The translations under genes and the position numbers were made by a program. This document shows positions 53,631 to 63,819 of a stretch of 64,000 nucleotides of DNA, piece by piece. Location: NCBI GenBank assembly GCA_015067215.1, contig SVMW01000001.1, positions 35,533-99,532 on the forward strand, in the 5' to 3' direction. Source of the DNA: Oscillospiraceae bacterium. Lineage in GTDB: Bacteria; Bacillota; Clostridia; Oscillospirales; Ruminococcaceae. Numbering within the stretch: the first letter of the stretch is position 1; every line of letters begins with the position of its first letter. The notes beneath the pieces are model-generated. The model did no database searches. It saw nothing but the letters and a program-made list of their open reading frames with translations, and had not been told where the DNA came from.

Positions 53631-54467
53631 CTATCCAATCAGCGTAAAGTATAATATAACAATCACACCCAGGATAATTCTGTACCAGCCGAAAGCCTTA
53701 AAGTCTTTCTTTTTGATGTAACCCATAAGAAATCTGATTACAATTACAGAAACAACAAATGCTGTCACGCAGCCCACAAGCAGAATTACAAGTTCGGCCA
53801 TTGTAAAGGCAAAGCCGAATTTTAAAAGTTTTAAAAAGGACAGGCCGAACATTACAGGCACAGCAAGGAAAAATGTAAATTCTGCTGCTGCAACGCGGCT
53901 TACACCGATAAGCAAAGCACCGATGATGGTGGAACCGGAACGGGAAGTGCCGGGTATGATGGAAAGCACCTGAAAAAGGCCGATAAGCAGTGCGTGTTTA
54001 TATGTGATTTCACTAAGTTTGTTAACCTCTGCCAGCATGCCTTTGTTGCGGTTTTCGATAACGATAAAGGCAATGCCGTAAAGGATAAGTGTTGCGGCAA
54101 TAACAAGTGGTGTGTGGAAATGGCTTTCTATGTAGTCATCAAACAGAATTGTCACCACAGCACCCGGTATGCAGGCCACCACAACCTTGAACCACATGCT
54201 GAAAATGTGTTTTTTGATAAACGGACGGCTTTTGTCGCTGTGGTTGAAAGGCCACATCTTTTTCCAGAAAATCAGCACAACCGCCATGATTGCACCAAGC
54301 TGGATAACCACAAAAAACATTTCCTTGAAAGCGTCGGAACAGTTAAGCTTTAAAAATTCGTCCACCAGCAGCATATGCCCTGTGGAAGAGATTGGCAGCC
54401 ATTCGGTAATGCCCTCAACAATTCCGAGGAAAATAACCTTTAAAATTTCAAAAAAATCAAGTTTCAT
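53631..54467 (-). CDS. uppP: Undecaprenyl-diphosphatase
   Basis: A 278-residue membrane phosphatase that recycles undecaprenyl pyrophosphate for cell-wall synthesis and confers bacitracin tolerance. The active-site motifs are [18 protein letters not shown] (residues 17-34) and [20 protein letters not shown] (about 165-184). It has eight to nine hydrophobic helices. RBS GGAG. It heads a short operon with the DUF559 gene. Confidence 0.97.
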   Translation of the reverse strand: MKLDFFEILKVIFLGIVEGITEWLPISSTGHMLLVDEFLKLNCSDAFKEMFFVVIQLGAIMAVVLIFWKKMWPFNHSDKSRPFIKKHIFSMWFKVVVACIPGAVVTILFDDYIESHFHTPLVIAATLILYGIAFIVIENRNKGMLAEVNKLSEITYKHALLIGLFQVLSIIPGTSRSGSTIIGALLIGVSRVAAAEFTFFLAVPVMFGLSFLKLLKFGFAFTMAELVILLVGCVTAFVVSVIVIRFLMGYIKKKDFKAFGWYRIILGVIVILYFTLIG

Positions 54468-54673
54468 AATAAACTCCGTGTATTAAGTTTTGCACCAGTA
54501 TAAAGTATATTACTGCTGCAGATGTATATATGCTTTGCTTAAACAATGATTATATATTATTAAGTGCAAAACTGCAGGGATATATGACTTTGGGTACATC
54601 GTTATGTTTATATTTTACATCAATAGACTGTAAACCGCAAGAAATACGGTATAAAACTGTGACACTTTTGGTG

Positions 54674-55279
54674 TCATTGCCCTTTAATGAGCATTGTAGT
54701 TTTTATTGTGAGAAAACAGAACAGAAAAACTGCCGCATAGGGCTGATTGGATACAATAAATACAATTGTGGCAATGGAACTGAGCACAAGAGATATTTTG
54801 TTTTTGCTGTTTTGCCACAAAGGATGATGAAAGTTTTGCAAAATAAGTGATAAAATGCCATGCATAACAATCAATGCTGTTACAGAACAAAAAGCAGTTT
54901 TTAAATATGGAGCAGTGCCGGATAAAGCAAAAAGTGAAACCGCCTGCACGGTATCGGTGTTTCTGACTGCAAAAAACGGCAGGAACAGAAACAGCACACA
55001 GCTTGTATCAAGCAGACTGAAAACAGTATTGTATATTTTGTTTTGTTTTTCCTTGTTGTCAGCTTCGGCAGCAGAAAGCAGTTCATCAGCTGACAAAAGC
55101 CCGTCTATAGTGACACCAAACAGCTTTGATATCTGACGGAGAGAGTCGATATTGGGATAGCCTTTTCCCGATTCCCATTTGGAAATTGCTGTACGTGAGA
55201 CATAAAGCATTGAGGCAAGTTCTTCCTGAGAAAGACCTTTTTGTTTTCGCAGAGCCTGCAGTTTTTCGTTGAATTCCAT
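54674..55279 (-). CDS. Membrane-linked XRE-family regulator
   Basis: A 201-residue protein. Residues 5-60 are an XRE helix-turn-helix (LRKQKGLSQEELASMLYVSR, ISKWESGKGYPNIDSLRQIS); after a linker come four hydrophobic helices in the remaining 110 residues. Such HTH-membrane proteins may sense membrane state or a signal and control nearby genes. It is monocistronic, lying between uppP and mnmE. RBS AAAGGAA. The target is unknown. Confidence 0.85.
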   Translation of the reverse strand: MEFNEKLQALRKQKGLSQEELASMLYVSRTAISKWESGKGYPNIDSLRQISKLFGVTIDGLLSADELLSAAEADNKEKQNKIYNTVFSLLDTSCVLFLFLPFFAVRNTDTVQAVSLFALSGTAPYLKTAFCSVTALIVMHGILSLILQNFHHPLWQNSKNKISLVLSSIATIVFIVSNQPYAAVFLFCFLTIKTTMLIKGQ

Positions 55280-55623
55280 AGTGTTCCTTTTTTTATTTAT
55301 TTTGATTTGAGAAAAGAATATGACAGGTTGAAATTTATGCTTAATATTGATTTCGCTGTCAATTCGATATTGATAATGGCTTCACTTTATCATATATATC
55401 CCGCTGTTTCAACAACGGTTGTGATGTGACAATATTTCACACAGCTTATGACAGCACAGTTTTGTTTACATATTTACTTATTTGTGATAAAATATTAAGC
55501 TAGAAAAATATGTTTTAAATAAATATTCTTGTAGGGGACGATGCCCACATCGTCCTGCAGATAATATAAAAATAACAGACTGATGTGGGCGTCAGTCACA
55601 AAAGTGATACTGCGAGGAAAACT
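55280..55623. other. Intergenic region upstream of mnmE
   Basis: AT-rich, 344 bases. A hairpin GGACGATG-CCCA-CATCGTCC lies at about 55538-55557 and a partial echo (GATGTGGGCGTCAGTCAC) at 55583. No gene seen; a promoter for mnmE is expected but not clear. Confidence 0.4.
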
Positions 55624-56991
55624 ATGAGTAACTGTATTGCGGCAATGGCAACAGCACCGGGCAAGGCAAGTCTGTGTGTGGTGAGAATAAGCGGCGATGA
55701 TGCCTACAAGGTTGCCAAAAAGGTTTTTGTGCCGATTAATAAAGATAAAGACGTGGAAAAACAAAAGGGCTACACCGCTTTGTTTGGTCACTTCTGCCGC
55801 AAGGGCAAGGAAATTGACCAGGCGGTTGCACTGTTTTTTGCCGCACCAAAAAGTTACACAGGGGAAAACGTGGTGGAAATAAGCTGTCACGGCGGTATGG
55901 CAATTGCCAACCAGCTGCTCAAAGCCTGCTACGAAGCAGGTGCACAGCCGGCACAGGCAGGTGAGTTCACCAAACGCGCATTTTTGAACGGCAAAATGAG
56001 CATTACCCAGGCAGAAGCTGTTATCGAAATGATTAATGCAACTTCATCACAGGCACTCACAGCTGCAAAAAGTGCTTTGGAAGGCCACCTTTACCAAAAG
56101 GCAAAAGCTGTAAGAGATGACCTGCTTGTTCTGGTAGGACATATCACTGCTTATACAGATTTTCCTGAAGAAGCTGTGGAAGAAGTTACCGATGAAGAAA
56201 TTGACAATATCCTTAAATCTGCAAAGGCAGAACTTAAACGCCTCATTGACGGATACGACGCAGGTGCAAAAATAAAGGACGGTGTAAAAACTGCAATTGT
56301 GGGCAAGCCTAATGTTGGCAAAAGCACGCTGCTTAACGCCCTGAGCGGTTTTGAAAAGGCAATTGTTACCGAAATTGCAGGAACAACCCGTGACGTTGTG
56401 GAGCAGGAGGTTATCCTTGGTGATGTAAACCTTATTCTGCAGGACACAGCAGGTATACGCGAAACTGACGATATTGTGGAAGCAATGGGCATTCAGCGTT
56501 CCATCGACCGCCTCACCGACGCACAGTTGGTTTTCTGTGTGTTTGACGGCAGCAGGGAAATAGGCAGCGAGGATATTGACCTTGCAAAACGCTGCGAGGG
56601 AAACAACAGCATTGCAATTATCAACAAGCAGGACCTGGAACAGAAATTTGATATAAGCCGGATTGAACACTGCTTTAAAAAGGTGCTTTATATAACCGCT
56701 AAGGAATTTTATATGTCTAAGGAATTTGAGCAGACAGTTATGGAAGTGCTGAACCTGACACACATTGACAGTCAGGTGGCAACTGTGGTCAACGAACGCC
56801 AGTTTGCCGCAGTAAGAACCGCCTATGCCGCAATAAGCGATGCATACGATGCGTTTCTTATGGGGCAGAGCCTTGACATTGTGGGCGTGTGCATTGACGA
56901 TGCACTGTATGCAATCTATCAGCTTACAGGTGAAAATGTAAGCGACGAGGTCGTGAGCGAAGTATTCAGCAAATTCTGTGTCGGTAAATAG
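55624..56991 (+). CDS. mnmE: tRNA uridine-5-carboxymethylaminomethyl(34) synthesis GTPase MnmE
   Basis: A 455-residue GTPase acting with MnmG to modify the wobble uridine of tRNAs. The N-terminal folate-binding domain starts AAMATAPGKASLCVVRISGD; the G domain inserts near residue 215 with GKPNVGKSTLLNALSG (G1), AGTTRDVV (G2), DTAGIR (G3) and NKQD (G4); the C-terminus ends FCVGK, the invariant Cys-containing CIGK motif. I start at ATG 55624 with GAGG upstream. Confidence 0.97.
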   Translation: MSNCIAAMATAPGKASLCVVRISGDDAYKVAKKVFVPINKDKDVEKQKGYTALFGHFCRKGKEIDQAVALFFAAPKSYTGENVVEISCHGGMAIANQLLKACYEAGAQPAQAGEFTKRAFLNGKMSITQAEAVIEMINATSSQALTAAKSALEGHLYQKAKAVRDDLLVLVGHITAYTDFPEEAVEEVTDEEIDNILKSAKAELKRLIDGYDAGAKIKDGVKTAIVGKPNVGKSTLLNALSGFEKAIVTEIAGTTRDVVEQEVILGDVNLILQDTAGIRETDDIVEAMGIQRSIDRLTDAQLVFCVFDGSREIGSEDIDLAKRCEGNNSIAIINKQDLEQKFDISRIEHCFKKVLYITAKEFYMSKEFEQTVMEVLNLTHIDSQVATVVNERQFAAVRTAYAAISDAYDAFLMGQSLDIVGVCIDDALYAIYQLTGENVSDEVVSEVFSKFCVGK

Positions 56992-57130
56992 TAATATTTT
57001 TATGAAATATTACATATAGTTGAATTTATGACGATTTATCAGTTAAATATGGGTAAAATGCGGTAAGAGTTGTTACAAAACGCAAACAAACCCTATTAAA
57101 GAGTTTGATTACCGTATGAAACGGGGTTTT

Positions 57131-57178
57131 CAGCCTCCCTCTGAGGAGGGAGGTGTCACGCAGGTGACGGAGGGAGAG
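57131..57178. repeat. R2-like hairpin repeat between mnmE and mnmG
   Basis: CAGCCTCCCTCTGAGGAGGG-AGG-TGTCACGCAGGTGACGG-AGGGAG forms two nested hairpins and resembles parts of the repeat at 53102. The rest of the 277-base gap has no gene. Confidence 0.6.
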
Positions 57179-57268
57179 AAAACCTCTCCGGTAAATATTA
57201 TCAACAACAATGTTTAAACAATCGGTGAAAGGGATTGCTAAAACACACATTATATAAGGAGATTAACT

Positions 57269-59134
57269 ATGATTTTAGGAAATTATGATGTTGTAGTAGT
57301 AGGCGCAGGCCATGCTGGCATTGAAGCTGCAATGGCGTCTGCACGTCTTGGTGTAAAAACCGCCCTGTTCACCTTAACACTGGATGGGGTTGGCAACATG
57401 CCATGTAACCCTGCTATCGGCGGCACAGCAAAGGGTCATCTTGTAAGAGAAATTGACGCTTTGGGTGGCTGCATGGGCATTGCTGCAGATGCTACAAGCA
57501 TACAGACCAGAATGCTCAACCGCGGCAAAGGCCCTGCAGTGCATTCACTGCGCTGCCAGAGTGACCGCCAGCAGTACACAATGTATATGAAACAGCTTGT
57601 GGAAAGACAGGAAAACCTTGACCTTAAACAGGCGGAAATCTGCAAGGTGCTGTTTGATGAAAACAAATGTGTAACAGGGGTTGAAACACAGCTTGGCACA
57701 CAGTACGGTGCAAAAGCGGTTATTATTGCAACAGGTACATACTTAACAGGCAAAATTTTTGTTGGCGATGCAAGCTATCTGTCGGGCCCTGACGGACATC
57801 ACTCCGCCTGCAAGCTCAGTGACTGTCTTAAAGAAAACGGCATAAAACTTGTGCGTTTCAAAACAGGTACACCTGCCCGTGTAAACAAACGCAGCATTGA
57901 TTTTTCTGTGCTGGAAGTTCAGCCGGGGGACGAAGAAACCGCACCGTTCAGCTTTATGACAAAGGAACCGCCAAAAAATATTCTGCCTTGCCATATAAGC
58001 TACACAAATCTTGAAACTCACAGAGTAATTAAAGAAAATATCCACCGCAGCCCATTATATGGTGGTAAAATTGAGGGTATAGGCCCAAGATATTGTCCTT
58101 CCATTGAAGATAAGGTTATGCGCTTTGCCGACAAGGAACGCCATCAGCTGTTTATTGAGCCTTGCGGACTCAACACCGACGAAATGTATATACAGGGCAT
58201 GTCGTCATCATTGCCTGAAGATGTGCAGGTGTCTTTTTACAAAACAATCAAAGGCCTTGAAAACCTTGAAATCACACGTCCTGCCTATGCAATTGAATAT
58301 GACTGCTGTGACCCGCTTGATTTGAAAGCGACACTTGAATTTAAAGAATACGGCAGTCTGTACGGTGCAGGCCAGTTCAACGGCACCAGCGGCTACGAAG
58401 AAGCTGCGGCCCAAGGCCTTGTGGCAGGCATCAACGCTGCAAGAAAAATTCTCGGCCTTGGTGAGTTTACACTGAGCCGTCAGTCAAGCTATATCGGTAC
58501 ACTTATTGACGACCTTATTACAAAGGGTGTTATGGACCCTTACCGTATGATGACAAGCCGCAGCGAGTACCGTTTGTATCTCCGTCAGGACAATGCTGAC
58601 GAACGTCTTACAGCAATGGGCAGAGAAATCGGTCTTGTAACCGATGAACGCTGGGAGCTTTTCAATGCGACCCTTGCTGCAAAGGAAAAGGAAATTGAAC
58701 GTCTTAGTGCAATTACACTTAAGCCAAGTCAGGTTAAAGAACTGCTTTTGAGCAAAGGCCTTGACGAAATTACAACAGGTGTGAGAGCAAACGAATTTTT
58801 GAAACGTCCGCAGATAAGCTATGACGAAGTTGTGGCAATTGTGGGTGAGGGCGAAAACATCAACAACTTTGTAAAAGAAAAGGTTGAAATTGAAATCAAA
58901 TACGCAGGTTATATCAAACGTCAGGAACAGCAGATAAACCAGATTAAAAAGCTGGAAAACACACCTATTCCTGAAGATGTGGACTTTGCGGACTTTAAAG
59001 GCCTGCGCCTTGAAGCAAGGGAAAAACTTGGCAAGGTGAGACCTGTCAACGTAGGTCAGGCAAGCAGAATCCCAGGCGTTAGCCCAAGTGATATTTCTGC
59101 ATTGCTTTTGGAACTGAAGGCAAGAGGTTTATAA
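57269..59134 (+). CDS. mnmG: tRNA uridine-5-carboxymethylaminomethyl(34) synthesis enzyme MnmG
   Basis: A 621-residue FAD enzyme, partner of MnmE. The FAD motif [13 protein letters not shown] is at residues 9-21; [23 protein letters not shown] follows, as do [19 protein letters not shown] and [14 protein letters not shown]. The C-terminal helical domain ending [11 protein letters not shown] is complete. RBS AAGGAG. Confidence 0.97.
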   Translation: MILGNYDVVVVGAGHAGIEAAMASARLGVKTALFTLTLDGVGNMPCNPAIGGTAKGHLVREIDALGGCMGIAADATSIQTRMLNRGKGPAVHSLRCQSDRQQYTMYMKQLVERQENLDLKQAEICKVLFDENKCVTGVETQLGTQYGAKAVIIATGTYLTGKIFVGDASYLSGPDGHHSACKLSDCLKENGIKLVRFKTGTPARVNKRSIDFSVLEVQPGDEETAPFSFMTKEPPKNILPCHISYTNLETHRVIKENIHRSPLYGGKIEGIGPRYCPSIEDKVMRFADKERHQLFIEPCGLNTDEMYIQGMSSSLPEDVQVSFYKTIKGLENLEITRPAYAIEYDCCDPLDLKATLEFKEYGSLYGAGQFNGTSGYEEAAAQGLVAGINAARKILGLGEFTLSRQSSYIGTLIDDLITKGVMDPYRMMTSRSEYRLYLRQDNADERLTAMGREIGLVTDERWELFNATLAAKEKEIERLSAITLKPSQVKELLLSKGLDEITTGVRANEFLKRPQISYDEVVAIVGEGENINNFVKEKVEIEIKYAGYIKRQEQQINQIKKLENTPIPEDVDFADFKGLRLEAREKLGKVRPVNVGQASRIPGVSPSDISALLLELKARGL

Positions 59135-59380
59135 CGATAAAATAGTTTTATAACAATATTTGTGGAATTCCCTTAAAAAATGCCAGTCACGCCGCAGGCA
59201 TGTGACGGCTTCTTCTGGAGGGGTGACAGTAGATTTTTCACGCTGTGCCGTGAAAAAATGCGTCATGTAGGGGAGTAACTCCCCTATGAAAAAAATGCCG
59301 CACAGTGAAATGAAACATTCAACAAAAAGAATAGCGGTATTTTTGTTCCACGTGGAACATTTACAGGTACAGGAACAGTT
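59135..59380. repeat. Gap between mnmG and rsmG with hairpins
   Basis: Several small inverted repeats (GTCACGCCGCAGGCATGTGAC, GGGGAGTAACTCCCC) and a parS site at its right end. No gene. Confidence 0.45.
59344..59359. promoter_or_regulatory. parS site 1
   Basis: TGTTCCACGTGGAACA, a perfect 16-bp palindrome matching the ParB-binding parS consensus, lies just upstream of rsmG. It would nucleate the Spo0J/ParB complex near the origin. Confidence 0.92.
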
Positions 59381-60079
59381 ATGATAAACAAAGAACGATT
59401 TTTAAATACATTAAAACAATATGATATTGAAATAAGCGAAAAGCAGTTCAGTCAGTTGGACAAGTATGCTGAAATTCTGGTGGAATACAACGAAAAGGTA
59501 AACCTGACTGCAATCACCGACCCTGAAGGGATAGAAAACAAGCATTTTCTTGACAGTCTGCTGTTTGCCAAAAATCCGCTTGTTAAAGGCAAAGTGGTGG
59601 ATGTGGGCACAGGTGCAGGTTTTCCGGGCATTGTTACAAAAATTTTCAAACCTGAAATTGAACTGACAATGATTGAACCGACAGGCAAGCGCTGCACATT
59701 TTTGCAGTATGCCCTTGACACAATTGGCATCAAGGCCGATGTAGTTAAGGAACGTGCGGAAGAAGCTGCCCGCAAGCAGTGGCGCGAACAGTTTGATGTT
59801 GCAACTGCCCGTGCTGTTGCAGATATGCGCATCCTGAGCGAATACTGCATTCCGCTTGTAAAGGTGGGCGGTCACTTTATCGCAATGAAAGGGGACGGAC
59901 AGAAGGAGCTTACCCCTGCAATGAACGCGATCAGCAAACTGGGCGGCAGATTCGTGAATATGGAAGAATATGCTCTCCCTGACGAATCAAAGCGTACAAT
60001 TATCATCACTAAAAAAGAAAAGGAAACCCCAAAGGTTTATCCGCGCAATGGCGGCAAAATAAGTAAGTCGCCATTATAA
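59381..60079 (+). CDS. rsmG: 16S rRNA (guanine(527)-N7)-methyltransferase RsmG
   Basis: A 232-residue SAM-dependent methyltransferase (GidB). GSAM-binding GTGAGFPGIVTKIF (about 72-85) and EPTGKRCTFLQYAL are clear, with AVADMRILSEYCIPLVKVGG at the catalytic strand. Start ATG with AGGAACA upstream. It ends in a basic tail (RNGGKISKSPL). Confidence 0.96.
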   Translation: MINKERFLNTLKQYDIEISEKQFSQLDKYAEILVEYNEKVNLTAITDPEGIENKHFLDSLLFAKNPLVKGKVVDVGTGAGFPGIVTKIFKPEIELTMIEPTGKRCTFLQYALDTIGIKADVVKERAEEAARKQWREQFDVATARAVADMRILSEYCIPLVKVGGHFIAMKGDGQKELTPAMNAISKLGGRFVNMEEYALPDESKRTIIITKKEKETPKVYPRNGGKISKSPL

Positions 60080-60094
60080 ATACAGATAATTATT

Positions 60095-60127
60095 AAGACA
60101 GAAAAGCAAAAACTTTTCTGTCTTTTT
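60095..60127 (+). terminator. Terminator of rsmG
   Basis: AAGACAGAAAAG pairs with CTTTTCTGTCTT around a 6-base loop, followed by T residues, 15 bases after the stop. Confidence 0.9.
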
Positions 60128-60293
60128 CTTTTTTATCCGACAAACTGCATTTTAAAGTGAGGTTTTGATATTTTATTTTTAATATAAAATGTCTTTAAAC
60201 ACCTTTTGCTGTCGTAAACTGCGATATTATTTGCTGGTATTATGGTGAAAGCTGTGGTAAATTGAATCCAGACAAAGAGAAAGGGAGATAAAA

Positions 60294-61067
60294 ATGGAAA
60301 AAACTCAGCAGTTGCAGATGGTCCCAACCGATAAAATTTCTCCCTGCCCATATCAGTGCCGATATACCTACAGCATCGAAAACCTGCAGCAGCTGGTGCA
60401 GTCGATAAAACACAACGGCATTTTGCAGCCACTTACAGCCACAAAGACAGAAGAGGGCTATCAGCTTATATCAGGCCACCGCAGGCTTATGGCTGCACAG
60501 GTGCTTAAACTGCCTGAAGTGCCTGTAATAGTAATGGAAAAAAGCAGGGAGGATATTGCGGTGCTGTGTGCGGTGGAAAATCTCCACAGGGAAGATTTAA
60601 ACTTCTTTGAACAGGCAATGGCTATAAAACTGCTTATTGACCAGCTTGGGCTTACACAGGCACAGGCGGGGGAAAGGCTGGCACTTACACAGTCGGCAGT
60701 GGCAAACAAGCTTAAACTGCTCAATATGTCACAGCCTGACAGGGAACTTATGCTTAAAGCAAACCTTACCGAACGCCATGCCCGCGCAGTGCTGCGGCTG
60801 CCACAGGAAAAACAGAGCAAAGCCATTGGACACATTATAAAGCATAACCTTAATGTGACACAGACCGACAGTTACATAGAAACTCTGCTGGACAGAAAAC
60901 CAAAAAGGAAAACGATAATAAAAATTAAAGATGTAAGGATATTCTCCAATACCATAACAAATGCACTTAAAATAATGAAAAACGCAGGGTTTGCCCCGAA
61001 GTTTGAAGAGAAAATTACCGAAAATGCGGCGGAGTACAGAATTGTAATTCCGCTTAAAAAAGAATAG
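60294..61067 (+). CDS. noc: Noc-type ParB-family nucleoid occlusion protein
   Basis: A 257-residue ParB/Noc protein. The CTPase motif reads ISGHRRLMAAQ (GERRxRA in ParB), CAVENLHREDLNFFE follows, and the helix-turn-helix is LTQAQAGERLALTQSAVANK. It lies where noc lies in B. subtilis, between rsmG and parA. Noc binds its own palindromes and keeps the divisome off the nucleoid; the N-terminal membrane-targeting helix of Bacillus Noc is not evident. RBS AAAGGGAG. Confidence 0.85.
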   Translation: MEKTQQLQMVPTDKISPCPYQCRYTYSIENLQQLVQSIKHNGILQPLTATKTEEGYQLISGHRRLMAAQVLKLPEVPVIVMEKSREDIAVLCAVENLHREDLNFFEQAMAIKLLIDQLGLTQAQAGERLALTQSAVANKLKLLNMSQPDRELMLKANLTERHARAVLRLPQEKQSKAIGHIIKHNLNVTQTDSYIETLLDRKPKRKTIIKIKDVRIFSNTITNALKIMKNAGFAPKFEEKITENAAEYRIVIPLKKE

Positions 61068-61209
61068 CATATATATAATATGTATATTAAAGAAACGTTG
61101 ACAGGTGTTGTTATGGGGCAAAGCTGTCAGATATTTTCACTGCTTTCTGCACCATAACAGCAGGGGAAACATTAATTCTGCTAACAACCTTTTATATAAC
61201 CGCAAAGAT

Positions 61210-61238
61210 ACCAAGGGTTTACCCCTTGGTGTTTTTGT
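61210..61238 (+). terminator. Terminator of noc
   Basis: ACCAAGGG-TTTA-CCCCTTGGT followed by GTTTTTGTTTTG. It lies about 140 bases after the noc stop. Confidence 0.75.
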
Positions 61239-61510
61239 TTTGTAAAAATTGCAGAACTAAATCATAATACGGCTGGTGGAGAAAAAATATATAGCCCCGT
61301 GGCCGAATGGCATAACGCGCTTTCATCTAAGGGGGTGACAACAAAATTTTCGTGTACTGTCGGGATAATTTTGTGTCGGGAGGGTCCCCCTGTGAGGGGA
61401 ATGTCACGGAGTGACAAGGGGTGTGCCGTCTCCGGCGAGGAAATAATCCCCCCATACGAAAAAAATTACGCCGGAAAATGAAGAGATAAATATAATATAT
61501 GCAGCATTTT

Positions 61511-61526
61511 TGTTCCACGTGGAACA
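61511..61526. promoter_or_regulatory. parS site 2
   Basis: Identical 16-bp palindrome TGTTCCACGTGGAACA, upstream of parA. Two identical sites lie 2.2 kb apart, bracketing rsmG and noc. Confidence 0.92.
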
Positions 61527-61702
61527 TTTTTAATTAAACAAGGGTGTGTTTTGTGCAAAATTTTGATTTTTATATAACAAAAGTTGCTTTTTAACGACAC
61601 AAAGCTATATTTTGATTGTAATAGTTTTATTTTTGTGTTAAAATAAAATTTATGATAGCGCAGTATGCTTATTTTGCGACTTTTGATTTTAAAGAGGTAA
61701 AT

Positions 61703-62464
61703 ATGGCAAAGATAATGGCAGTAGCAAACCAGAAAGGCGGCGTAGGCAAAACCACAACGGCAGTCAACCTTGCAGCCTGTGTGGCCGCAAAAAACAAAAA
61801 GGTTCTGCTTGTTGACCTTGACCCACAGGGCAATACAACAAGCGGCTTTGGCATTTCCAAAAGAAATCTGGAAAACAGCGTCTATGATGTTATTATGGAC
61901 GATATGGACATTAAAACAGCCATTATCAAAACAGATTTCAAGGTGGATGTGCTGCCAAGCTCCATTAAACTCAGCGGTGCAGGCATTGAACTTGTAAATA
62001 TGGACAACCGCCACGCAAAACTGCGCAATGCCCTTAACAGAATAAGCGATGAATACGATTTTATATTTATCGACTGTCCGCCTGCCCTTGATTTACTTAC
62101 AATAAATGCCTTGAGTGCAGCCGACACGGTTATCGTGCCTATCCAGTGCGAATTTTTTGCACTTGAAGGCTTGTCCGAGCTTATGAACACCATCAGGCTG
62201 GTAAAACAGCACTACAACAAATATATCGACATTGAAGGCGTTCTGCTTACAATGTTTGACCCTCGTCTCAACCTTACATTGCAGGTGGTTAACGAGGTGA
62301 AAAAATATTTCCCTAACAAAGTTTACAAAACCACAATTCCACGCAATGTGCGCTTAAGCGAAGCACCAAGTTTTGGCTGCCCGATAAACGCTTACGACGC
62401 GTCAAGCAAGGGCTGTCAGAGTTATATGGCTTTGGCAGATGAAGTTATCAGCCACAACAGATAG
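61703..62464 (+). CDS. parA: ParA/Soj chromosome partitioning ATPase
   Basis: A 253-residue Walker ATPase (Soj). The deviant Walker [17 protein letters not shown] is at residues 10-25, Walker A-prime [14 protein letters not shown] and Walker [17 protein letters not shown] follow, and [20 protein letters not shown] ends the fold. It segregates the ParB-parS complex and regulates DnaA. I start at ATG 61703 (MAKIMAV) with AGAGG upstream. Confidence 0.97.
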   Translation: MAKIMAVANQKGGVGKTTTAVNLAACVAAKNKKVLLVDLDPQGNTTSGFGISKRNLENSVYDVIMDDMDIKTAIIKTDFKVDVLPSSIKLSGAGIELVNMDNRHAKLRNALNRISDEYDFIFIDCPPALDLLTINALSAADTVIVPIQCEFFALEGLSELMNTIRLVKQHYNKYIDIEGVLLTMFDPRLNLTLQVVNEVKKYFPNKVYKTTIPRNVRLSEAPSFGCPINAYDASSKGCQSYMALADEVISHNR

Positions 62465-62490
62465 TTTGTAAACAAAAAGGAGATGCTATT

Positions 62491-62607
62491 GTGAATTTTT
62501 TAATGACAATTTTAAAACCAATGATGGTTGTTGTGCCTCTGGGTGCACTTTTTGCAGCAACCACACTGCTTTATCAGTGGTTTAACAGCAGAAACAATAA
62601 AAAATAA
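62491..62607 (+). CDS. 38-residue membrane microprotein between parA and parB
   Basis: A GTG-started frame with AAAGGAG eight bases upstream: MNFLMTILKPMMVVVPLGAL followed by FAATTLLYQWFNSRNNKK. One hydrophobic helix (about 6-28) and a basic tail give a single-pass membrane topology. The strong ribosome site and clean operon position between parA and parB argue that it is real. I know no family. Confidence 0.6.
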   Translation: MNFLMTILKPMMVVVPLGALFAATTLLYQWFNSRNNKK

Positions 62608-62679
62608 TGATAAAATACTTTTGTCAGTGAAAGTATGAAAAGGGGATAACCCCCTTATGAGGTAAAGGGAGGTTTGCTG

Positions 62680-63525
62680 ATGGCAAAGAAAACAGGACTT
62701 GGCAGAGGGCTTGATTCATTGTTCTTATCCAACGAACAGCAGATTACCGATGCACCTGCATCAAAAATCAAGCTTTCGGATATAGATGTGGACCCACATC
62801 AGCCAAGAAAAACATTTGAATCGGAAGCACTGGAAAATTTAAGCCAGTCAATTATGGAGCACGGTGTGCTGCAGCCTATTGTTGTGTTGCCAAACGGTAT
62901 CGGCAGATATACAATTATTGCAGGGGAACGCCGTTTCCGCGCAGCAAGAATGGCAGGATTAAGCGAAATTCCTGCTATTGTAAAAGAGGTTTCCACACAG
63001 GCGGCAAAGGAAATTGCCCTTATCGAAAACCTGCAGCGTGAGGACCTTGACGCGGTGGAAGTTGCCCTTGGTTATAAAAGCCTTATGGAAAGTTTTGACC
63101 TGACTCAGGACGAAATAAGCAAAAAACTGTCCATTCCGCGTTCGTCAGTTGCAAACAGCCTGCGAATTCTCAATCTTCCACAGTCGGTGCTGGACCTTGT
63201 AAAAAGCGGCGAGCTTAGCCTTGGTCACGCAAAGGTTGTGCTGTCGGTTACAGGGGAAAAGAAACAGCTGGAACTTGCACAGACCATTGCGGAAAAATCC
63301 CTTTCGGTAAGACAGGCAGAACTTCTGGCAAAGAAAATGCAGAAAGAGCCTAAAGCACCAAAAGAGGATAAAACACCTACATTGGTTAAGGAAATTGAAA
63401 TTGCATTAAGCGAAATGCACGGTACACCTGTAAAGGTAAGCTACAAGGACGGCAAAGGCAGCCTGACAATTACCTTCAACAGCGATGAACAGCTTAAGGA
63501 AATTTCAAAACTGCTGGAAAAATAA
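62680..63525 (+). CDS. parB: ParB/Spo0J chromosome partitioning protein
   Basis: A 281-residue ParB. It begins MAKKTGLGRGLDSLF, has the CTP-binding motif AGERRFRAARMAGL, ENLQREDLDAVE, the helix-turn-helix LTQDEISKKLSIPRSSVANS and a C-terminal dimerisation region. It binds parS and spreads as a DNA clamp, loading SMC. I start at ATG 62680 with GGGAGG upstream instead of a TTG at 62674. Confidence 0.97.
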   Translation: MAKKTGLGRGLDSLFLSNEQQITDAPASKIKLSDIDVDPHQPRKTFESEALENLSQSIMEHGVLQPIVVLPNGIGRYTIIAGERRFRAARMAGLSEIPAIVKEVSTQAAKEIALIENLQREDLDAVEVALGYKSLMESFDLTQDEISKKLSIPRSSVANSLRILNLPQSVLDLVKSGELSLGHAKVVLSVTGEKKQLELAQTIAEKSLSVRQAELLAKKMQKEPKAPKEDKTPTLVKEIEIALSEMHGTPVKVSYKDGKGSLTITFNSDEQLKEISKLLEK

Positions 63526-63594
63526 TTTTTTAAAGGCATCTCTTTGCAACAAAAGGAAGTAATAAACGCTAGCAGCGTTATAAATAAAGGGAAC

Positions 63595-63745
63595 TGTCGT
63601 TCTGAGAAAGTGAAACGACCGGAGAATCTTGCGGTTTGATGAGAATGGCAGCTGACAATGTACCTTAAAAACAGAGAGAGCCTTCAATGCGTTCAAAATG
63701 ACAAAGGGTTGTTCGGAATAACAAAAGATTGTTTATAATGACAGA
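63595..63745. repeat. Dispersed inverted repeat R1, copy 10, with tandem degenerate right ends
   Basis: The main copy runs from TGTCGTTCTGAGAAAGTGAA (63595) to GCGTTCAAAATGACA (63703). Two further degenerate right ends (GTTCGGAATAACA and GTTTATAATGACA) follow in tandem, a mirror of the tandem left ends at copy 5. Confidence 0.7.
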
Positions 63746-63819
63746 GTGTCAATAGAATATAAACTACAAAATAACTGGGACGGTGATACCGCCACCTTTT
63801 AATAAAACAGGAGAAGACT

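Larger units (their letters stand above)
61068..61702. other. Gap between noc and parA: terminator, repeats, parS
   Basis: This region of 635 bases holds the noc terminator, a tRNA-like stretch at 61294-61336, an R2-like repeat rich in CCCCC and GGGG words with GTCACGGAGTGAC (61336-61460), a parS site and the AT-rich parA leader. No gene is evident. Confidence 0.5.

Noticed and set aside
61294..61336. Possible 5-prime half of a tRNA (GCCCCGTGGCCGAATGGCAT, then GCGCTTTCAT)
   Set aside because: It looks like the acceptor strand, D arm and start of an anticodon loop, but I could not fold an acceptable D arm or anticodon stem, and the 3-prime half is replaced by repeat sequence. At most a relic; not listed as a tRNA.
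63755..63800. T-box-like words (GGTGATACCGCC) before serS
   Set aside because: Only about 115 bases separate the end of the upstream repeat from the serS start, too short for a T-box leader, and no specifier stem or terminator is visible.
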